From NCBI GenBank assembly GCA_018666065.1, contig JABJAO010000011.1, positions 1 to 48,661 on the forward strand: a DNA stretch of 48,661 nucleotides, in the 5' to 3' direction. The translations under genes and the position numbers were made by a program. The DNA is from Microbacteriaceae bacterium. GTDB lineage: Bacteria > Actinomycetota > Actinomycetes > Actinomycetales > Microbacteriaceae. Shown here piece after piece: positions 33,671 to 42,183 of the stretch. Numbering within the stretch: position 1 is the first letter of the stretch; every line of letters begins with the position of its first letter. The notes under the pieces were generated by a model. That model made no database searches, was not told the DNA's origin, and saw nothing but the letters and a program-made list of their open reading frames with translations.

Positions 33671-34168
33671 ATGACTACACCAGACGCCCTCAGCCCCTCG
33701 CAAGCCTTTCTCGAAGCGTTCCGCCGACATGGAGCAGGAATTGCCGTGGTGACCCTCCTCAAGAAGGACGGATCTCCCACCGGATTCATCGCCAGTTCTC
33801 TGGCTTCCCTCTCGGCAAACCCGCCAATCGCGAGTTTCAACATGGCCCAGACCGCCAGTTCATGGTCGTCGCTCACAGTCGACACCCCCGTAATCATCCA
33901 CATGCTCTCGACGACCAACCTCGATCTTGCACACAAAATGGCGGGTGAATCCGACCAGCGCTTTACCGGCGACCACTGGGAAGAAGGACCAGGTGGCCTT
34001 CCGGTTCTCAAGAACGTGCACGCGTGGTTGAGCGCCACCATCGTGGCAGTAACCGAGGTTGAATTCAGCGCCATGGTCGCCGCACGAGTAACCGGTGGGT
34101 CAATGGGTGCGCCCGCAACTCCCCTGGCCTATTCCGAAAAGGACTATCGGGCTGTCACGGCTTTCTAG
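33671..34168 (+). CDS. Flavin reductase-like FMN-binding protein
   Basis: 165-residue flavin reductase-fold protein of the type that feeds reduced flavin to monooxygenases. Visible features are GAGIAVVTLLKKDGSPTGF with the conserved IASSLASLSANPP flavin-contact segment, IASFNMAQTASSW, and HMLSTTNLDLAHKMAG. The usual partner monooxygenase is not adjacent, so the role is open. ATG 33671 is selected by the -10 spacing. It is convergent with dnaE1, and both end on one CTAG. Confidence 0.85.
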   Translation: MTTPDALSPSQAFLEAFRRHGAGIAVVTLLKKDGSPTGFIASSLASLSANPPIASFNMAQTASSWSSLTVDTPVIIHMLSTTNLDLAHKMAGESDQRFTGDHWEEGPGGLPVLKNVHAWLSATIVAVTEVEFSAMVAARVTGGSMGAPATPLAYSEKDYRAVTAF

Positions 34169-37100
34169 CTACTCAAGCAGCGTGAGCCCAACAGGCTCTT
34201 GACCTCACCGATGAGGTCCTCGGTCACGCTGACAGTTCGGGGAAGCTCAAACACTCGGGCAACGCCTGACTTCACAAGTCTCAGGCGAACGCTGGCGTGG
34301 CCCTCGTGGCGGCTGAGTGCTTCATCGAGTGCGGTAAGTACCGGCACGGTAGCGAAAGACTCGGGCACCGTCAGCGTCAAAGGTTCGTCGCTGGAGGGAG
34401 GGGAAATATCCAACGGAATGAGCTCAATGGCATGGAGCCCGATCCCGTCATCCCGCCTCGATACCCGTCCGCGAAGCGCCACGATGGAATCTTCCGCTAG
34501 CTCTGTTTGATAGTTCTTGTACGTCTTGCCAAGGAACATGATGGACACTTCGCCACCGAAGTCCTCAATGGTCACCTGTGCATAGGGGTTGCCGCTGGCT
34601 CTGGCGACTTTGTGATTCACCGCGGTGACAAGCCCCGCCACAGTGACAGTGTCCCCGTCCTCCTTGTCAGAGGCGAGGAGCTCGGCGAGGGAGATATCTG
34701 CCTCCCTGGCAATCGCGACCTCGAGCCCCGCCAGAGGATGGTCAGAAACATACAGTCCCAACATGTCCCGCTCGAGGCTCAGGAGCTCTTTCCTGGACCA
34801 CTCCGGCCGATCAGGGACGACATTCGTCGGAGCAGTGCCGGCCTGTTCGAACAAGCTGTCAAAATCAAATCCCACATCGCCGTGCTCTTGCGCTTTTTTG
34901 TCCCGCGACGCCGACTCCACGGCAGATTCGTGAATATCGAACAGGGACCGTCGGGTGTTGCCCAGCTGGTCGAAAGCGCCGCCCTTAATAAGCGATTCAA
35001 TGGTTCGCTTATTCAGAACGGTGGAGGGGGCCTTCTTGATGAAGTCATGAAAGGAGGTGAAATTTCCCTGTGACTCGCGTGCGTCGCGAATGCCCTGCAC
35101 GACCCCCACCCCGACGTTTCGAATTGCGGCCAAGCCAAATCGAATGTCATCTCCCACAGCACTGAAGGTTGCAATGGATTCGTTGACATCCGGCGGCAGA
35201 ACGTTGATGCCCATCCGACGGCATTCGTTGAGATATATCGCGGACTTGTCCTTCTGGTCACTCACACTGGTCAACAGTGCCGCCATGTACTCGGCCGGGT
35301 AGTGCGCCTTGAGATAGGCCGTCCAGTAGGAAATCATGCCGTAGGCGGCGGAGTGAGCCTTATTGAAGGCATAGTCGGAAAACGGAACAAGAACTTCCCA
35401 GAGCGCCTGGATCGACTGATCGGAGAACCCATTGCGTCGCATACCTTCTCGGAAGGTTTCGAACTGGATATCGAGTTCTTCTTTCTTCTTCTTACCCATT
35501 GCGCGACGGAGGAGATCTGCCTGCGCCAGGGTGTACCCGGCGAGCTTCTGGGCGATCGCCATGACCTGCTCCTGATACACGATCAGCCCATAGGTTTCGC
35601 CGAGCACCTCCTCCAACGCTTCTGCGAGTTCGAGGTGCAGCGGGGTGATGTCCTGGGCGCCATTTTTGCGCAGGGCGTAGTTGGTGTGCGAATCTGCGCC
35701 CATTGGGCCAGGGCGATACAGGGCCAGGACGGCCGAAATGTCTTGGAAGCTATCGGGCTTGAGCAGACGCAACAGACTGCGCATTGGACCACCGTCCAAC
35801 TGGAAGACTCCCAACGTGTCACCTCTGCTCAAGAGCGCATACGCGTCGGCATCGTCGAGGGTGAGCTCTTCCAGCACGGGACGGTGCCCCCGGTTGAGCT
35901 CGATGTTGTCGAGTGCGTCATCAATGATGGTGAGGTTGCGCAGTGACAGAAAGTCCATCTTCACCAAGCCCAACGCCTCGGAGGCGGGGAAATCGAACTG
36001 TGTGACGATCTGACCGTCCTGCTCGCGACGCATAATGGGCACGATGTCGAGCAGGGGGGTACTCGACATAATCACTCCGGCGGCGTGCACACCCCACTGG
36101 CGCTTGAGGTTCTCCAAACCGGTCGCTGTGTCAAACACCTGTTTGGCGTCAGGGTCAGTCTCTACGAGGACGCGTAAATCAGCGGCCTCTTTGTACCGCT
36201 CGTGTGATTTGGTGACGACTCCATCGAGGGACATCTCTTTACCCATCACACCCGCCGGCATGAGTTTAGTGAGCTTCTCCCCCATACCAAAGGGGAACCC
36301 CAGGACCCTGGCGGAATCCTTCAGGGCTTGCTTGGCCTTGATGGTTCCGAAGGTAACAATCTGCGCGACTCGATCGTCGCCGTACTTATCGCTGACGTAG
36401 CGAATTACTTCACCTCGGCGACGCTCGTCAAAGTCCACATCGAAGTCCGGCATAGAGACCCGATCCGGGTTCAAGAACCGTTCAAAGATGAGACCGTGCT
36501 CGAGTGGGTCCAACTCGGTGATGCGCATGGCGTAGGCGGCCATTGACCCCGCACCTGATCCACGGCCGGGACCCACACGGATACCGTGCTCCTTGGCCCA
36601 GTTGATGAAGTCCGCAACCACGAGGAAATAGCTGGCGAACCCCATCTGAGAGATAACGCCAATTTCGTACTCCGCTTGGGCTTTGACTCTCTCCGGAACG
36701 CCGGCGGGATACCGTTCTGCGAGACCGCGATGGACCTCTTTTTCAAAGAAGCTCGTTTCGCTTTCACCCTCGGGAACAGGGAACCGGGGCATGTAATTGG
36801 CGGTCTCGTCGAAAGTCACGGATGCCCTCTGGGCAATCAGCAACGTGTTGTCACAGGCCTCAGGGAAGTCAGCGAACAGCGCACGCATCTGCGCCGCAGA
36901 TTTGACGTAGAACTCATTGGTGTCAAATTTGAACCGCTTGGGATCATCCAACGTGGACCCCGATTGCACACACAGGAGCGCAGCGTGGGCTTCGGCGTCC
37001 TCAGCAGTGGTGTAGTGCAGGTCGTTCGTTGCCAGGAGAGGAATTCCTAACTCGCGAGAGATTCGAACCAGGTCTCCCATCACCCTTTTTTCAATGCCTA

Positions 37101-37686
37101 ACCCGTGGTCCATGAGTTCGACGAAGTAGTTGTCCTTGCCGAAAATGTCCCGAAACTCTGCCGCCGCTGCCAATGCCTGGTCATACTGACCCAAGCGAAG
37201 CCGCGTTTGCACCTCGCTGCTCGGACAGCCCGTTGTCGCAATGACACCGGATGAGTAGGTCTGGAGCAGGTCTCGATCCATTCGAGGTTTGAAGTAGTAG
37301 CCCTCCAAGGAGGCCAACGACGACATTCGGAAGAGGTTGTGCATTCCTTCCGTGTTTTCCGCCATGAGGGTCACGTGGGTGTAGGCACCCGCACCCGAGA
37401 CATCGTCCTCTCCTCCTGAACCCCATTTGACTCGGGTTTTCTCGGAGCGGGGTGTGCCGGGGGTGAGATAGGCCTCAATACCAATGACCGGATTAACCCC
37501 GGCTGCTGTGGCTTTTTTCCAAAACTCGTACGCACCAAACATCACACCGTGGTCTGTCATCGCGACAGCGGGCATCTCCTGCCGAGCTACTTCCTCGACA
37601 AGGTCAGAAATTTTTGCCGCCCCATCCAGCATGGAGTACTCGGTGTGCACGTGAAGGTGCGCAAACGAGTCGCGAGAGGACGCCAC
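34165..37686 (-). CDS. dnaE1: Replicative DNA polymerase III alpha subunit DnaE1
   Basis: 1173-residue replicative polymerase. The N-terminal PHP domain starts FAHLHVHTEYSMLDGAA, with MTDHGVMFG following. In mycobacteria this domain provides proofreading, and its metal-ligand histidines look intact here. The palm carries PDFDVDF (D416, D418) and the fingers GMISYWTAYLKAHYP. Helix-hairpin-helix (IRNVGVGVVQGI) and OB-fold (VTVAGLVTAV) regions complete it. The segment where a clamp-binding motif is expected reads FDSLF at 942-946, without a leading glutamine. GTG 37686 is chosen because AAGGAG lies six bases upstream; TTG 37692 would abut it. It is last in the run rluD-dnaE1. Confidence 0.96.
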   Translation of the reverse strand: MASSRDSFAHLHVHTEYSMLDGAAKISDLVEEVARQEMPAVAMTDHGVMFGAYEFWKKATAAGVNPVIGIEAYLTPGTPRSEKTRVKWGSGGEDDVSGAGAYTHVTLMAENTEGMHNLFRMSSLASLEGYYFKPRMDRDLLQTYSSGVIATTGCPSSEVQTRLRLGQYDQALAAAAEFRDIFGKDNYFVELMDHGLGIEKRVMGDLVRISRELGIPLLATNDLHYTTAEDAEAHAALLCVQSGSTLDDPKRFKFDTNEFYVKSAAQMRALFADFPEACDNTLLIAQRASVTFDETANYMPRFPVPEGESETSFFEKEVHRGLAERYPAGVPERVKAQAEYEIGVISQMGFASYFLVVADFINWAKEHGIRVGPGRGSGAGSMAAYAMRITELDPLEHGLIFERFLNPDRVSMPDFDVDFDERRRGEVIRYVSDKYGDDRVAQIVTFGTIKAKQALKDSARVLGFPFGMGEKLTKLMPAGVMGKEMSLDGVVTKSHERYKEAADLRVLVETDPDAKQVFDTATGLENLKRQWGVHAAGVIMSSTPLLDIVPIMRREQDGQIVTQFDFPASEALGLVKMDFLSLRNLTIIDDALDNIELNRGHRPVLEELTLDDADAYALLSRGDTLGVFQLDGGPMRSLLRLLKPDSFQDISAVLALYRPGPMGADSHTNYALRKNGAQDITPLHLELAEALEEVLGETYGLIVYQEQVMAIAQKLAGYTLAQADLLRRAMGKKKKEELDIQFETFREGMRRNGFSDQSIQALWEVLVPFSDYAFNKAHSAAYGMISYWTAYLKAHYPAEYMAALLTSVSDQKDKSAIYLNECRRMGINVLPPDVNESIATFSAVGDDIRFGLAAIRNVGVGVVQGIRDARESQGNFTSFHDFIKKAPSTVLNKRTIESLIKGGAFDQLGNTRRSLFDIHESAVESASRDKKAQEHGDVGFDFDSLFEQAGTAPTNVVPDRPEWSRKELLSLERDMLGLYVSDHPLAGLEVAIAREADISLAELLASDKEDGDTVTVAGLVTAVNHKVARASGNPYAQVTIEDFGGEVSIMFLGKTYKNYQTELAEDSIVALRGRVSRRDDGIGLHAIELIPLDISPPSSDEPLTLTVPESFATVPVLTALDEALSRHEGHASVRLRLVKSGVARVFELPRTVSVTEDLIGEVKSLLGSRCLSS

Positions 37687-37758
37687 AAACAACTCCTTGA
37701 GGGTTGGAATCTCTAGAGTAAACCGCGCTGACCTTGGTCGTGGCAGGCGCCCCGAAAA

Positions 37759-38679
37759 TCAGGCTCTTAAGCGCTCAAGTGCAACATTAAGGTCGTCGGG
37801 AAAACCACAGCGAACGTGCACGGGCTTGCCGGTGACGGGATGAGCGAACTCCAATTCGCTGGCGTGCAGCCATTGCCTGGTCACACCCAATTTCTCCGCG
37901 AGCGTGGGATCAGCTCCGTACAGTGTGTCTCCCACAATTGGGTGGCGGTGCGCACTCATATGCACGCGGATTTGGTGGGTTCGCCCCGTTTCCAAGGTCA
38001 CCCTCAACAGCGCAGCCCCCGAAAAAGCCTCCAGGGTTTCGTAATGGGTCACTGAGTCCCGTCCCCCCGCAACGACGGCAAACTTCCACGATGAGCTCGG
38101 GTGGCGACCAATGGGGGCGTCGATGGTTCCGGTCGCGGGATCCGGGTGTCCCTGAACCAGAGCGTGGTAAATCTTGTGAACCTCTCGTGCCTTGAATGCG
38201 CGCTTTAGGCGGCTGTAGGCAACCTCGCTTTTTGCCACTGCCATCAAGCCTGATGTGCCCACGTCGAGCCGGTGCACAATTCCCTGACGCTCTGGGGGTC
38301 CAGAGGTTGAAATCCTGTACCCGGCGCCGGCCAGTGCACCAAGGACGGAGGGCCCATCCCAGCTTGGTGCGGGGTGTGCAGCCAGCCCTGGCGGCTTATC
38401 GACAATCACGACATCGTCATCGTCATACACGATGGCCATCGAATCCACGATGATCGGCTCGATGGTGGGTGCCTTCTTGGGCTCAAACGTCACCTCGAGC
38501 AGGGCACCCGATCGCACTCGATCGGACTTACCTCCGGCAACACCGTCGAGAACCGCCCCACCCTCGTCAATGACAGCTTGGGAAAAGCCGCGCGAAAAAC
38601 CAAACAGCCGCGACAGCACCACATCGAGCCGCTCTCCAGCGAGCCCTTCAGGGACCGGGATGGTCCGGGTCTCTGTCAC
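37759..38679 (-). CDS. rluD: RluA/RluD-family pseudouridine synthase
   Basis: 306-residue synthase acting on 23S rRNA or another RNA. An S4-like N-terminal domain ([20 protein letters not shown]) is followed by the catalytic core with HRLDVGTSG (catalytic D139) and [12 protein letters not shown]. The substrate position cannot be assigned, so the symbol is by family. In many Actinobacteria lspA lies immediately upstream; here only 57 bases separate this gene from divIVA, with no reading frame. GTG 38679 gives a normal N-terminus. Confidence 0.9.
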   Translation of the reverse strand: MTETRTIPVPEGLAGERLDVVLSRLFGFSRGFSQAVIDEGGAVLDGVAGGKSDRVRSGALLEVTFEPKKAPTIEPIIVDSMAIVYDDDDVVIVDKPPGLAAHPAPSWDGPSVLGALAGAGYRISTSGPPERQGIVHRLDVGTSGLMAVAKSEVAYSRLKRAFKAREVHKIYHALVQGHPDPATGTIDAPIGRHPSSSWKFAVVAGGRDSVTHYETLEAFSGAALLRVTLETGRTHQIRVHMSAHRHPIVGDTLYGADPTLAEKLGVTRQWLHASELEFAHPVTGKPVHVRCGFPDDLNVALERLRA

Positions 38680-38736
38680 GAGTCAACGCCCAGAACAAGA
38701 GCCCACGAAGGGTTCACAGTGAGTGAATCGACGCTT

Positions 38737-39309
38737 CTACGCACCTGCTGGGGCTGCTGAAGGTGCGGAGGTGGACTCCAAGCCCTGAATTTGCTGGTTG
38801 ATGAAGGATTTCAGGCTCAAGCGATATTCGCGCTCGAATGCGCGAAGCTGCTCCACTTCACCCTCAATGACGCTTCGCTCACTGTGCAAGCGGGCAACCT
38901 CTTGAGCGTGCTGGGTTTGGGCTTCCTGGACAATGCGAGCCGCCTGCGCGTGACCCTCGGCGATGAGCTCATCGCGTTTTTGGATTCCCTCACGCACGTG
39001 CTCTTCGTGGAGACGGCGGGCCAGTTGCAGAAGATTGTTGGCGTTCTCAGTGTCGACGACATCTCCACCTGAGGCGGGCAGCGGGTTGACGCCCACTGCG
39101 CTAGCGGACCCTCCAGAGCGCTGAAGCTCTGCAATGCGGGCATCACTGGCGGCCAATCTCTGGGCCAATTCTTCGTTTTCGGCGAGAAGCCGACGCATCT
39201 CTACGACAACGGCATCCAGAAAGTCGTCGACCTCGTCCTGGTCGTATCCTTCGCGAAACTTGGTCGACTGGAACCGTTTGTTGACAATGTCCTCAGCTGT
39301 TAGCGCCAT
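38737..39309 (-). CDS. divIVA: DivIVA/Wag31 polar growth protein
   Basis: 190-residue coiled-coil protein that organises polar or septal wall growth. The membrane-binding N-terminal domain (LTAEDIVNKRFQSTKFREGYDQDEVDDFLD split over residues 3-32) is canonical. Long coiled-coil stretches follow, separated by a Ser/Gly/Ala linker at about 64-84. The short Ala/Pro tail ends the protein. A GAGGTACATCTC region precedes the ATG. The 103 bases upstream hold a possible TAGGGT -10. Confidence 0.93.
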   Translation of the reverse strand: MALTAEDIVNKRFQSTKFREGYDQDEVDDFLDAVVVEMRRLLAENEELAQRLAASDARIAELQRSGGSASAVGVNPLPASGGDVVDTENANNLLQLARRLHEEHVREGIQKRDELIAEGHAQAARIVQEAQTQHAQEVARLHSERSVIEGEVEQLRAFEREYRLSLKSFINQQIQGLESTSAPSAAPAGA

Positions 39310-39412
39310 GAGATGTACCTCGTTTGTTCACTCGGGGGTTTCGGATAGGTCGTCGGAGATTGCTGAAATCCCTCCCGATACCCTAGCGCGACGGGCAGAA
39401 AATCCTGGGATA

Positions 39413-39703
39413 TCAGCGAAGAGCCCCGACGACGGACATCATGATGAGGGTTCCGATCATCAGAGCACTCCAGCCCAGATCAATTCCTGCACCACCAAAG
39501 CGCAGGGTCGGGATGACCCTGCGGACTGCGGCGAGGGGCTTATCCGTAACGGTGTATGCCACTTCTGCGGCCATGAGAACCACGCCCTTCGGGCGAAAAT
39601 TCCGGGACAATACCCGCACCCAGTCAAAGATGAAGCGCACCCACATCGCAATAAAAAAGACGTACAGCGCGATATAGGCAATGGAAGCGAGAGCGGAGAC
39701 CAT
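39413..39703 (-). CDS. YggT-family membrane protein
   Basis: 96-residue protein with two hydrophobic segments, the first around ASIAYIALYVFFIAMWVRFI and the last around IDLGWSALMIGTLIMMSVVG. An interhelix loop (DKPLAAVRRVIPTLRFGG) fits the YggT family found between sepF and divIVA. Function is uncertain; the neighbourhood points to division or polar growth. ATG 39703 lies seven bases after a CATAAT element and is preferred to ATG 39712, which overlaps that element. Either start is possible. Confidence 0.85.
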   Translation of the reverse strand: MVSALASIAYIALYVFFIAMWVRFIFDWVRVLSRNFRPKGVVLMAAEVAYTVTDKPLAAVRRVIPTLRFGGAGIDLGWSALMIGTLIMMSVVGALR

Positions 39704-39710
39704 GGCCCCC

Positions 39711-39716
39711 ATTATG
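39711..39716 (-). promoter_or_regulatory. Possible -10 element of yggT
   Basis: CATAAT on the minus strand, seven bases before ATG 39703. It would allow yggT-divIVA to be expressed independently of sepF. The assignment rests on one element only. Confidence 0.35.
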
Positions 39717-39739
39717 CCCGGCTAGGCCGGCAAAGACTC

Positions 39740-40183
39740 TCAGTCAAGCAGCGAGGCGTCGAGTTCAGACTCGACACCGTCACCCTCACCACTGACCAGC
39801 ACGTGAGAGGGAGACAGAAGGAAAACCTTCGGAGTCACCCGCTCGATGTGTCCGCGCAAGCCTTGGGAGAGCCCGCTGGAGAAGTCCACCAGGCGCCGTG
39901 CTTCTGATTCGCTCATCTGCGTGAGGTTGATGATGACAGGGATTCCCTCACGGAACGTCTCCGCGATCATCTTCGCGTCGTCATACTTCTTCGGGTGGAC
40001 GGTCAAAATCTCGTTCACATCACTCACCCCGTGCTTTGATCCCCGACGAAGGGGCGTAACGGTTGCGCGAGGAGCAGCCTGAGCGCTCTCGGGATGAGCC
40101 GGACTCTTCGATGACGGTGCGTCATCGTAAGACTCCTCGGCCAGACCGAGAAATTCCAGTGTTTTCCGTAGTGGATTTGCCAT
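39740..40183 (-). CDS. sepF: Cell division protein SepF
   Basis: 147-residue FtsZ-binding protein that anchors the Z ring in Actinobacteria. It has an N-terminal membrane-binding helix ([19 protein letters not shown]), a Ser/Pro linker, and the SepF globular domain ([53 protein letters not shown]). AAGGGG precedes the ATG. It lies between yggS and yggT in the usual order downstream of ftsZ. Confidence 0.94.
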   Translation of the reverse strand: MANPLRKTLEFLGLAEESYDDAPSSKSPAHPESAQAAPRATVTPLRRGSKHGVSDVNEILTVHPKKYDDAKMIAETFREGIPVIINLTQMSESEARRLVDFSSGLSQGLRGHIERVTPKVFLLSPSHVLVSGEGDGVESELDASLLD

Positions 40184-40218
40184 GAGTGCCCCTTATTTCG
40201 CAGGTTGACTCTTTAAGG

Positions 40219-40893
40219 CTAGGTGGCGGGGGGCCGTTTTCCCGTGATTGCCGTCCCGATGCGCAGGTGTGTCGCACCGGCGGCTATTGCCTCACGAAAG
40301 TCACCCGACATGCCCAAAGAGAGGTCGGTCGCCGCTGGCGCGATGGCCTGCACTCCCGCCTGGTACGACACCACGCGCTCAAATGCTCGTGCGGGCTCTT
40401 CGTCCTGGGGTGCAACCGCCATAATTCCGCGCAGACGCAGGTTCCCTGCCGCCAACACGTGCTCAGCAAGCTTCACCAGGTCCTCGGGCTCGACACCCCC
40501 ACGACCGGGCACATCGGTGAGGTTGACCTCGAGAAAAACGTCGACGTTACCCTCGTATTTCGCCAGTGCATCCACCAGCGACGTCCGATCAACGGAATGG
40601 ATGACATCGCAATACGCGGCCACGGCCCGGGCTTTGTTCGATTGCAACTGGCCGACAAAGTGCCAGGTCACATCGAGATCACTCAGTTCTGCGCTCTTAG
40701 CCGACGCCTCTTGATGGCGGTTCTCCCCCACGTTGCGAACACCCAGCTCATAAAGCTCACGAACGAGTTCGGCCGGGTGAAACTTGGTCACCACGATTGT
40801 GGTGACCTCCGCCGGAGAGCGCCCAACGTCGAGGCAGGCCACCTCCACGTCGCGCTGGATGGAATGCCACCGATCCGCGAGCGTGTCGGCCAC
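40219..40893 (-). CDS. yggS: YggS/PLPBP-family pyridoxal phosphate homeostasis protein
   Basis: 224-residue PLP-binding protein with an alanine-racemase-like barrel. The PLP lysine is K37 in VVTKFHP, with NVGENRHQEA, WHFVGQLQSNKA, LSLGMSGDFREAI and LRIGTAITG following. It buffers intracellular PLP and has no known enzymatic reaction. It starts eight bases after ftsZ. In many Actinobacteria a purine-nucleoside-phosphorylase-like gene, pgeF (yfiH), lies between the two and is absent here. Confidence 0.93.
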   Translation of the reverse strand: MADTLADRWHSIQRDVEVACLDVGRSPAEVTTIVVTKFHPAELVRELYELGVRNVGENRHQEASAKSAELSDLDVTWHFVGQLQSNKARAVAAYCDVIHSVDRTSLVDALAKYEGNVDVFLEVNLTDVPGRGGVEPEDLVKLAEHVLAAGNLRLRGIMAVAPQDEEPARAFERVVSYQAGVQAIAPAATDLSLGMSGDFREAIAAGATHLRIGTAITGKRPPAT

Positions 40894-40901
40894 GAGTATC
40901 C

Positions 40902-42038
40902 CTACCGCAGGAATTCGGGAACGTCGAGTTCGCCGTCGTCGTCCGCTTCAGCAGCGAATGCCGGTGCTTCCTCGGCGGGAATGGAGGGCTGCTGCTCAGA
41001 AGGCAGAAGCCACGACTCCTCCGCCACCGGCTCTACGTTGTCGCTTGCGCTGACGGGCTGTGCGGCGGGCACTGGCGCTGCGGAGCGCTGCTGGGATTCG
41101 TCGAAGCCCGCGGCAACCACTGTCACCCGCACCTCATCTCCCAACGAGTCGTCAATGACAGCACCAAACATGATGTTGGCATCCGGGTGGACTGCTTCCT
41201 CGACCAACTTGGCAGCGTCGTTGATTTCGTAGAGTCCCAGGTTGGAGCCACCTTGAATCGAGAGCAGAACCCCCTGGGCGCCCTCGATGCTCGATTCGAG
41301 CAGAGGAGACGCTACGGCGAGCTCTGCAGCCTTGACAGCCCGGTCAGCGCCTCTGGCCGACCCAATGCCCATCAGGGCTGTTCCAGCATCCTGCATGACC
41401 GATTTCACGTCCGCGAAATCCAAGTTGATCAACCCGGGCGTGGTGATGAGATCGGTGATGCCCTGAACCCCGGCCAGCAGAACGTGATCGGCTGTCTCAA
41501 AGGCTTCCAGCATGCTGATGGTGCGATCTGAAATCTCGAGCAGACGGTCATTGGGAACGACAATCAGAGTGTCCACTTCGTCCTTGAGGGCCTGAACCCC
41601 GACCTCCGCTTGCGACATCCGACGCTTACCCTCAAACGCGAAAGGCTTTGTCACGATCCCAACGGTTAGGGCGCCGATGGATTTTGCAATGCGAGCCACC
41701 ACGGGTGCCCCACCGGTCCCGGTCCCGCCACCTTCGCCTGCAGTGACAAACACCATGTCGGCTCCCGCGAGGGCTTGCTCGATTTCTTCTTGGTGGTCCT
41801 CTGCTGCTCGACGACCCACCTCGGGGTCGGCGCCCGCGCCGAGTCCGCGAGTCAGGTCGCGACCAACGTCGAGTTTCACATCCGCGTCACTCATCAAGAG
41901 CGCCTGCGCGTCGGTGTTGATGGCGATAAATTCCACACCCCGCAACCCTCGATCAATCATGCGATTGACGGCGTTGACGCCACCACCGCCGACCCCCACT
42001 ACTTTGATCAAAGCGTGGTAGTTGTGTTGACCGGGCAC
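40902..42038 (-). CDS. ftsZ: Cell division GTPase FtsZ
   Basis: 378-residue tubulin homologue. The GTP-binding glycine loop GGGTGTGG (103-110) and the N-terminal [18 protein letters not shown] are intact. T7-loop residues ([11 protein letters not shown]) are present. The acidic linker (about 315-370) ends in the conserved tail DVPEFLR, which binds SepF and other partners. GTG 42038 has a strong AAAGGAG five bases upstream. The 145-base upstream gap separates it from ftsQ and holds a hairpin and likely promoters. Confidence 0.97.
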   Translation of the reverse strand: MPGQHNYHALIKVVGVGGGGVNAVNRMIDRGLRGVEFIAINTDAQALLMSDADVKLDVGRDLTRGLGAGADPEVGRRAAEDHQEEIEQALAGADMVFVTAGEGGGTGTGGAPVVARIAKSIGALTVGIVTKPFAFEGKRRMSQAEVGVQALKDEVDTLIVVPNDRLLEISDRTISMLEAFETADHVLLAGVQGITDLITTPGLINLDFADVKSVMQDAGTALMGIGSARGADRAVKAAELAVASPLLESSIEGAQGVLLSIQGGSNLGLYEINDAAKLVEEAVHPDANIMFGAVIDDSLGDEVRVTVVAAGFDESQQRSAAPVPAAQPVSASDNVEPVAEESWLLPSEQQPSIPAEEAPAFAAEADDDGELDVPEFLR

Positions 42039-42061
42039 CGGATCTCCTTTGAGGTAAACCT

Positions 42062-42071
42062 TAAAGCTTTA
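42062..42071. promoter_or_regulatory. AT-rich palindrome in the ftsZ leader
   Basis: TAAAGCTTTA is a perfect 10-base palindrome about 25-33 bases upstream of the ftsZ GTG, embedded in an unusually AT-rich stretch for this window. It may be part of a -10 region or a regulator site; nothing decides between them. Confidence 0.35.
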
Positions 42072-42119
42072 GTTGAAGATGAGAGTTTTATTCACTTTTG
42101 TTCTGCACTGACCGTACGG

Positions 42120-42153
42120 CGCCCGGAGTCATCACTCGGGCAGGCTCCGGGCG
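42120..42153 (-). other. Stable hairpin between ftsQ and ftsZ
   Basis: A perfect nine-base stem CGCCCGGAG (42120-42128) / CTCCGGGCG (42145-42153) encloses a 16-base loop. It lies after the ftsQ stop and before the ftsZ leader, with no T tract, so it may attenuate readthrough, stabilise the upstream mRNA end, or protect a processed ftsZ transcript. Confidence 0.5.
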
Positions 42154-42183
42154 TGTCGCAGAACCCGAAAACACAAGGAAAAC

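Noticed and set aside
42062-42071. TAAAGCTTTA palindrome as a LexA or NrdR operator
   Set aside because: It does not match the LexA box found at 5282 nor the known NrdR box pattern.
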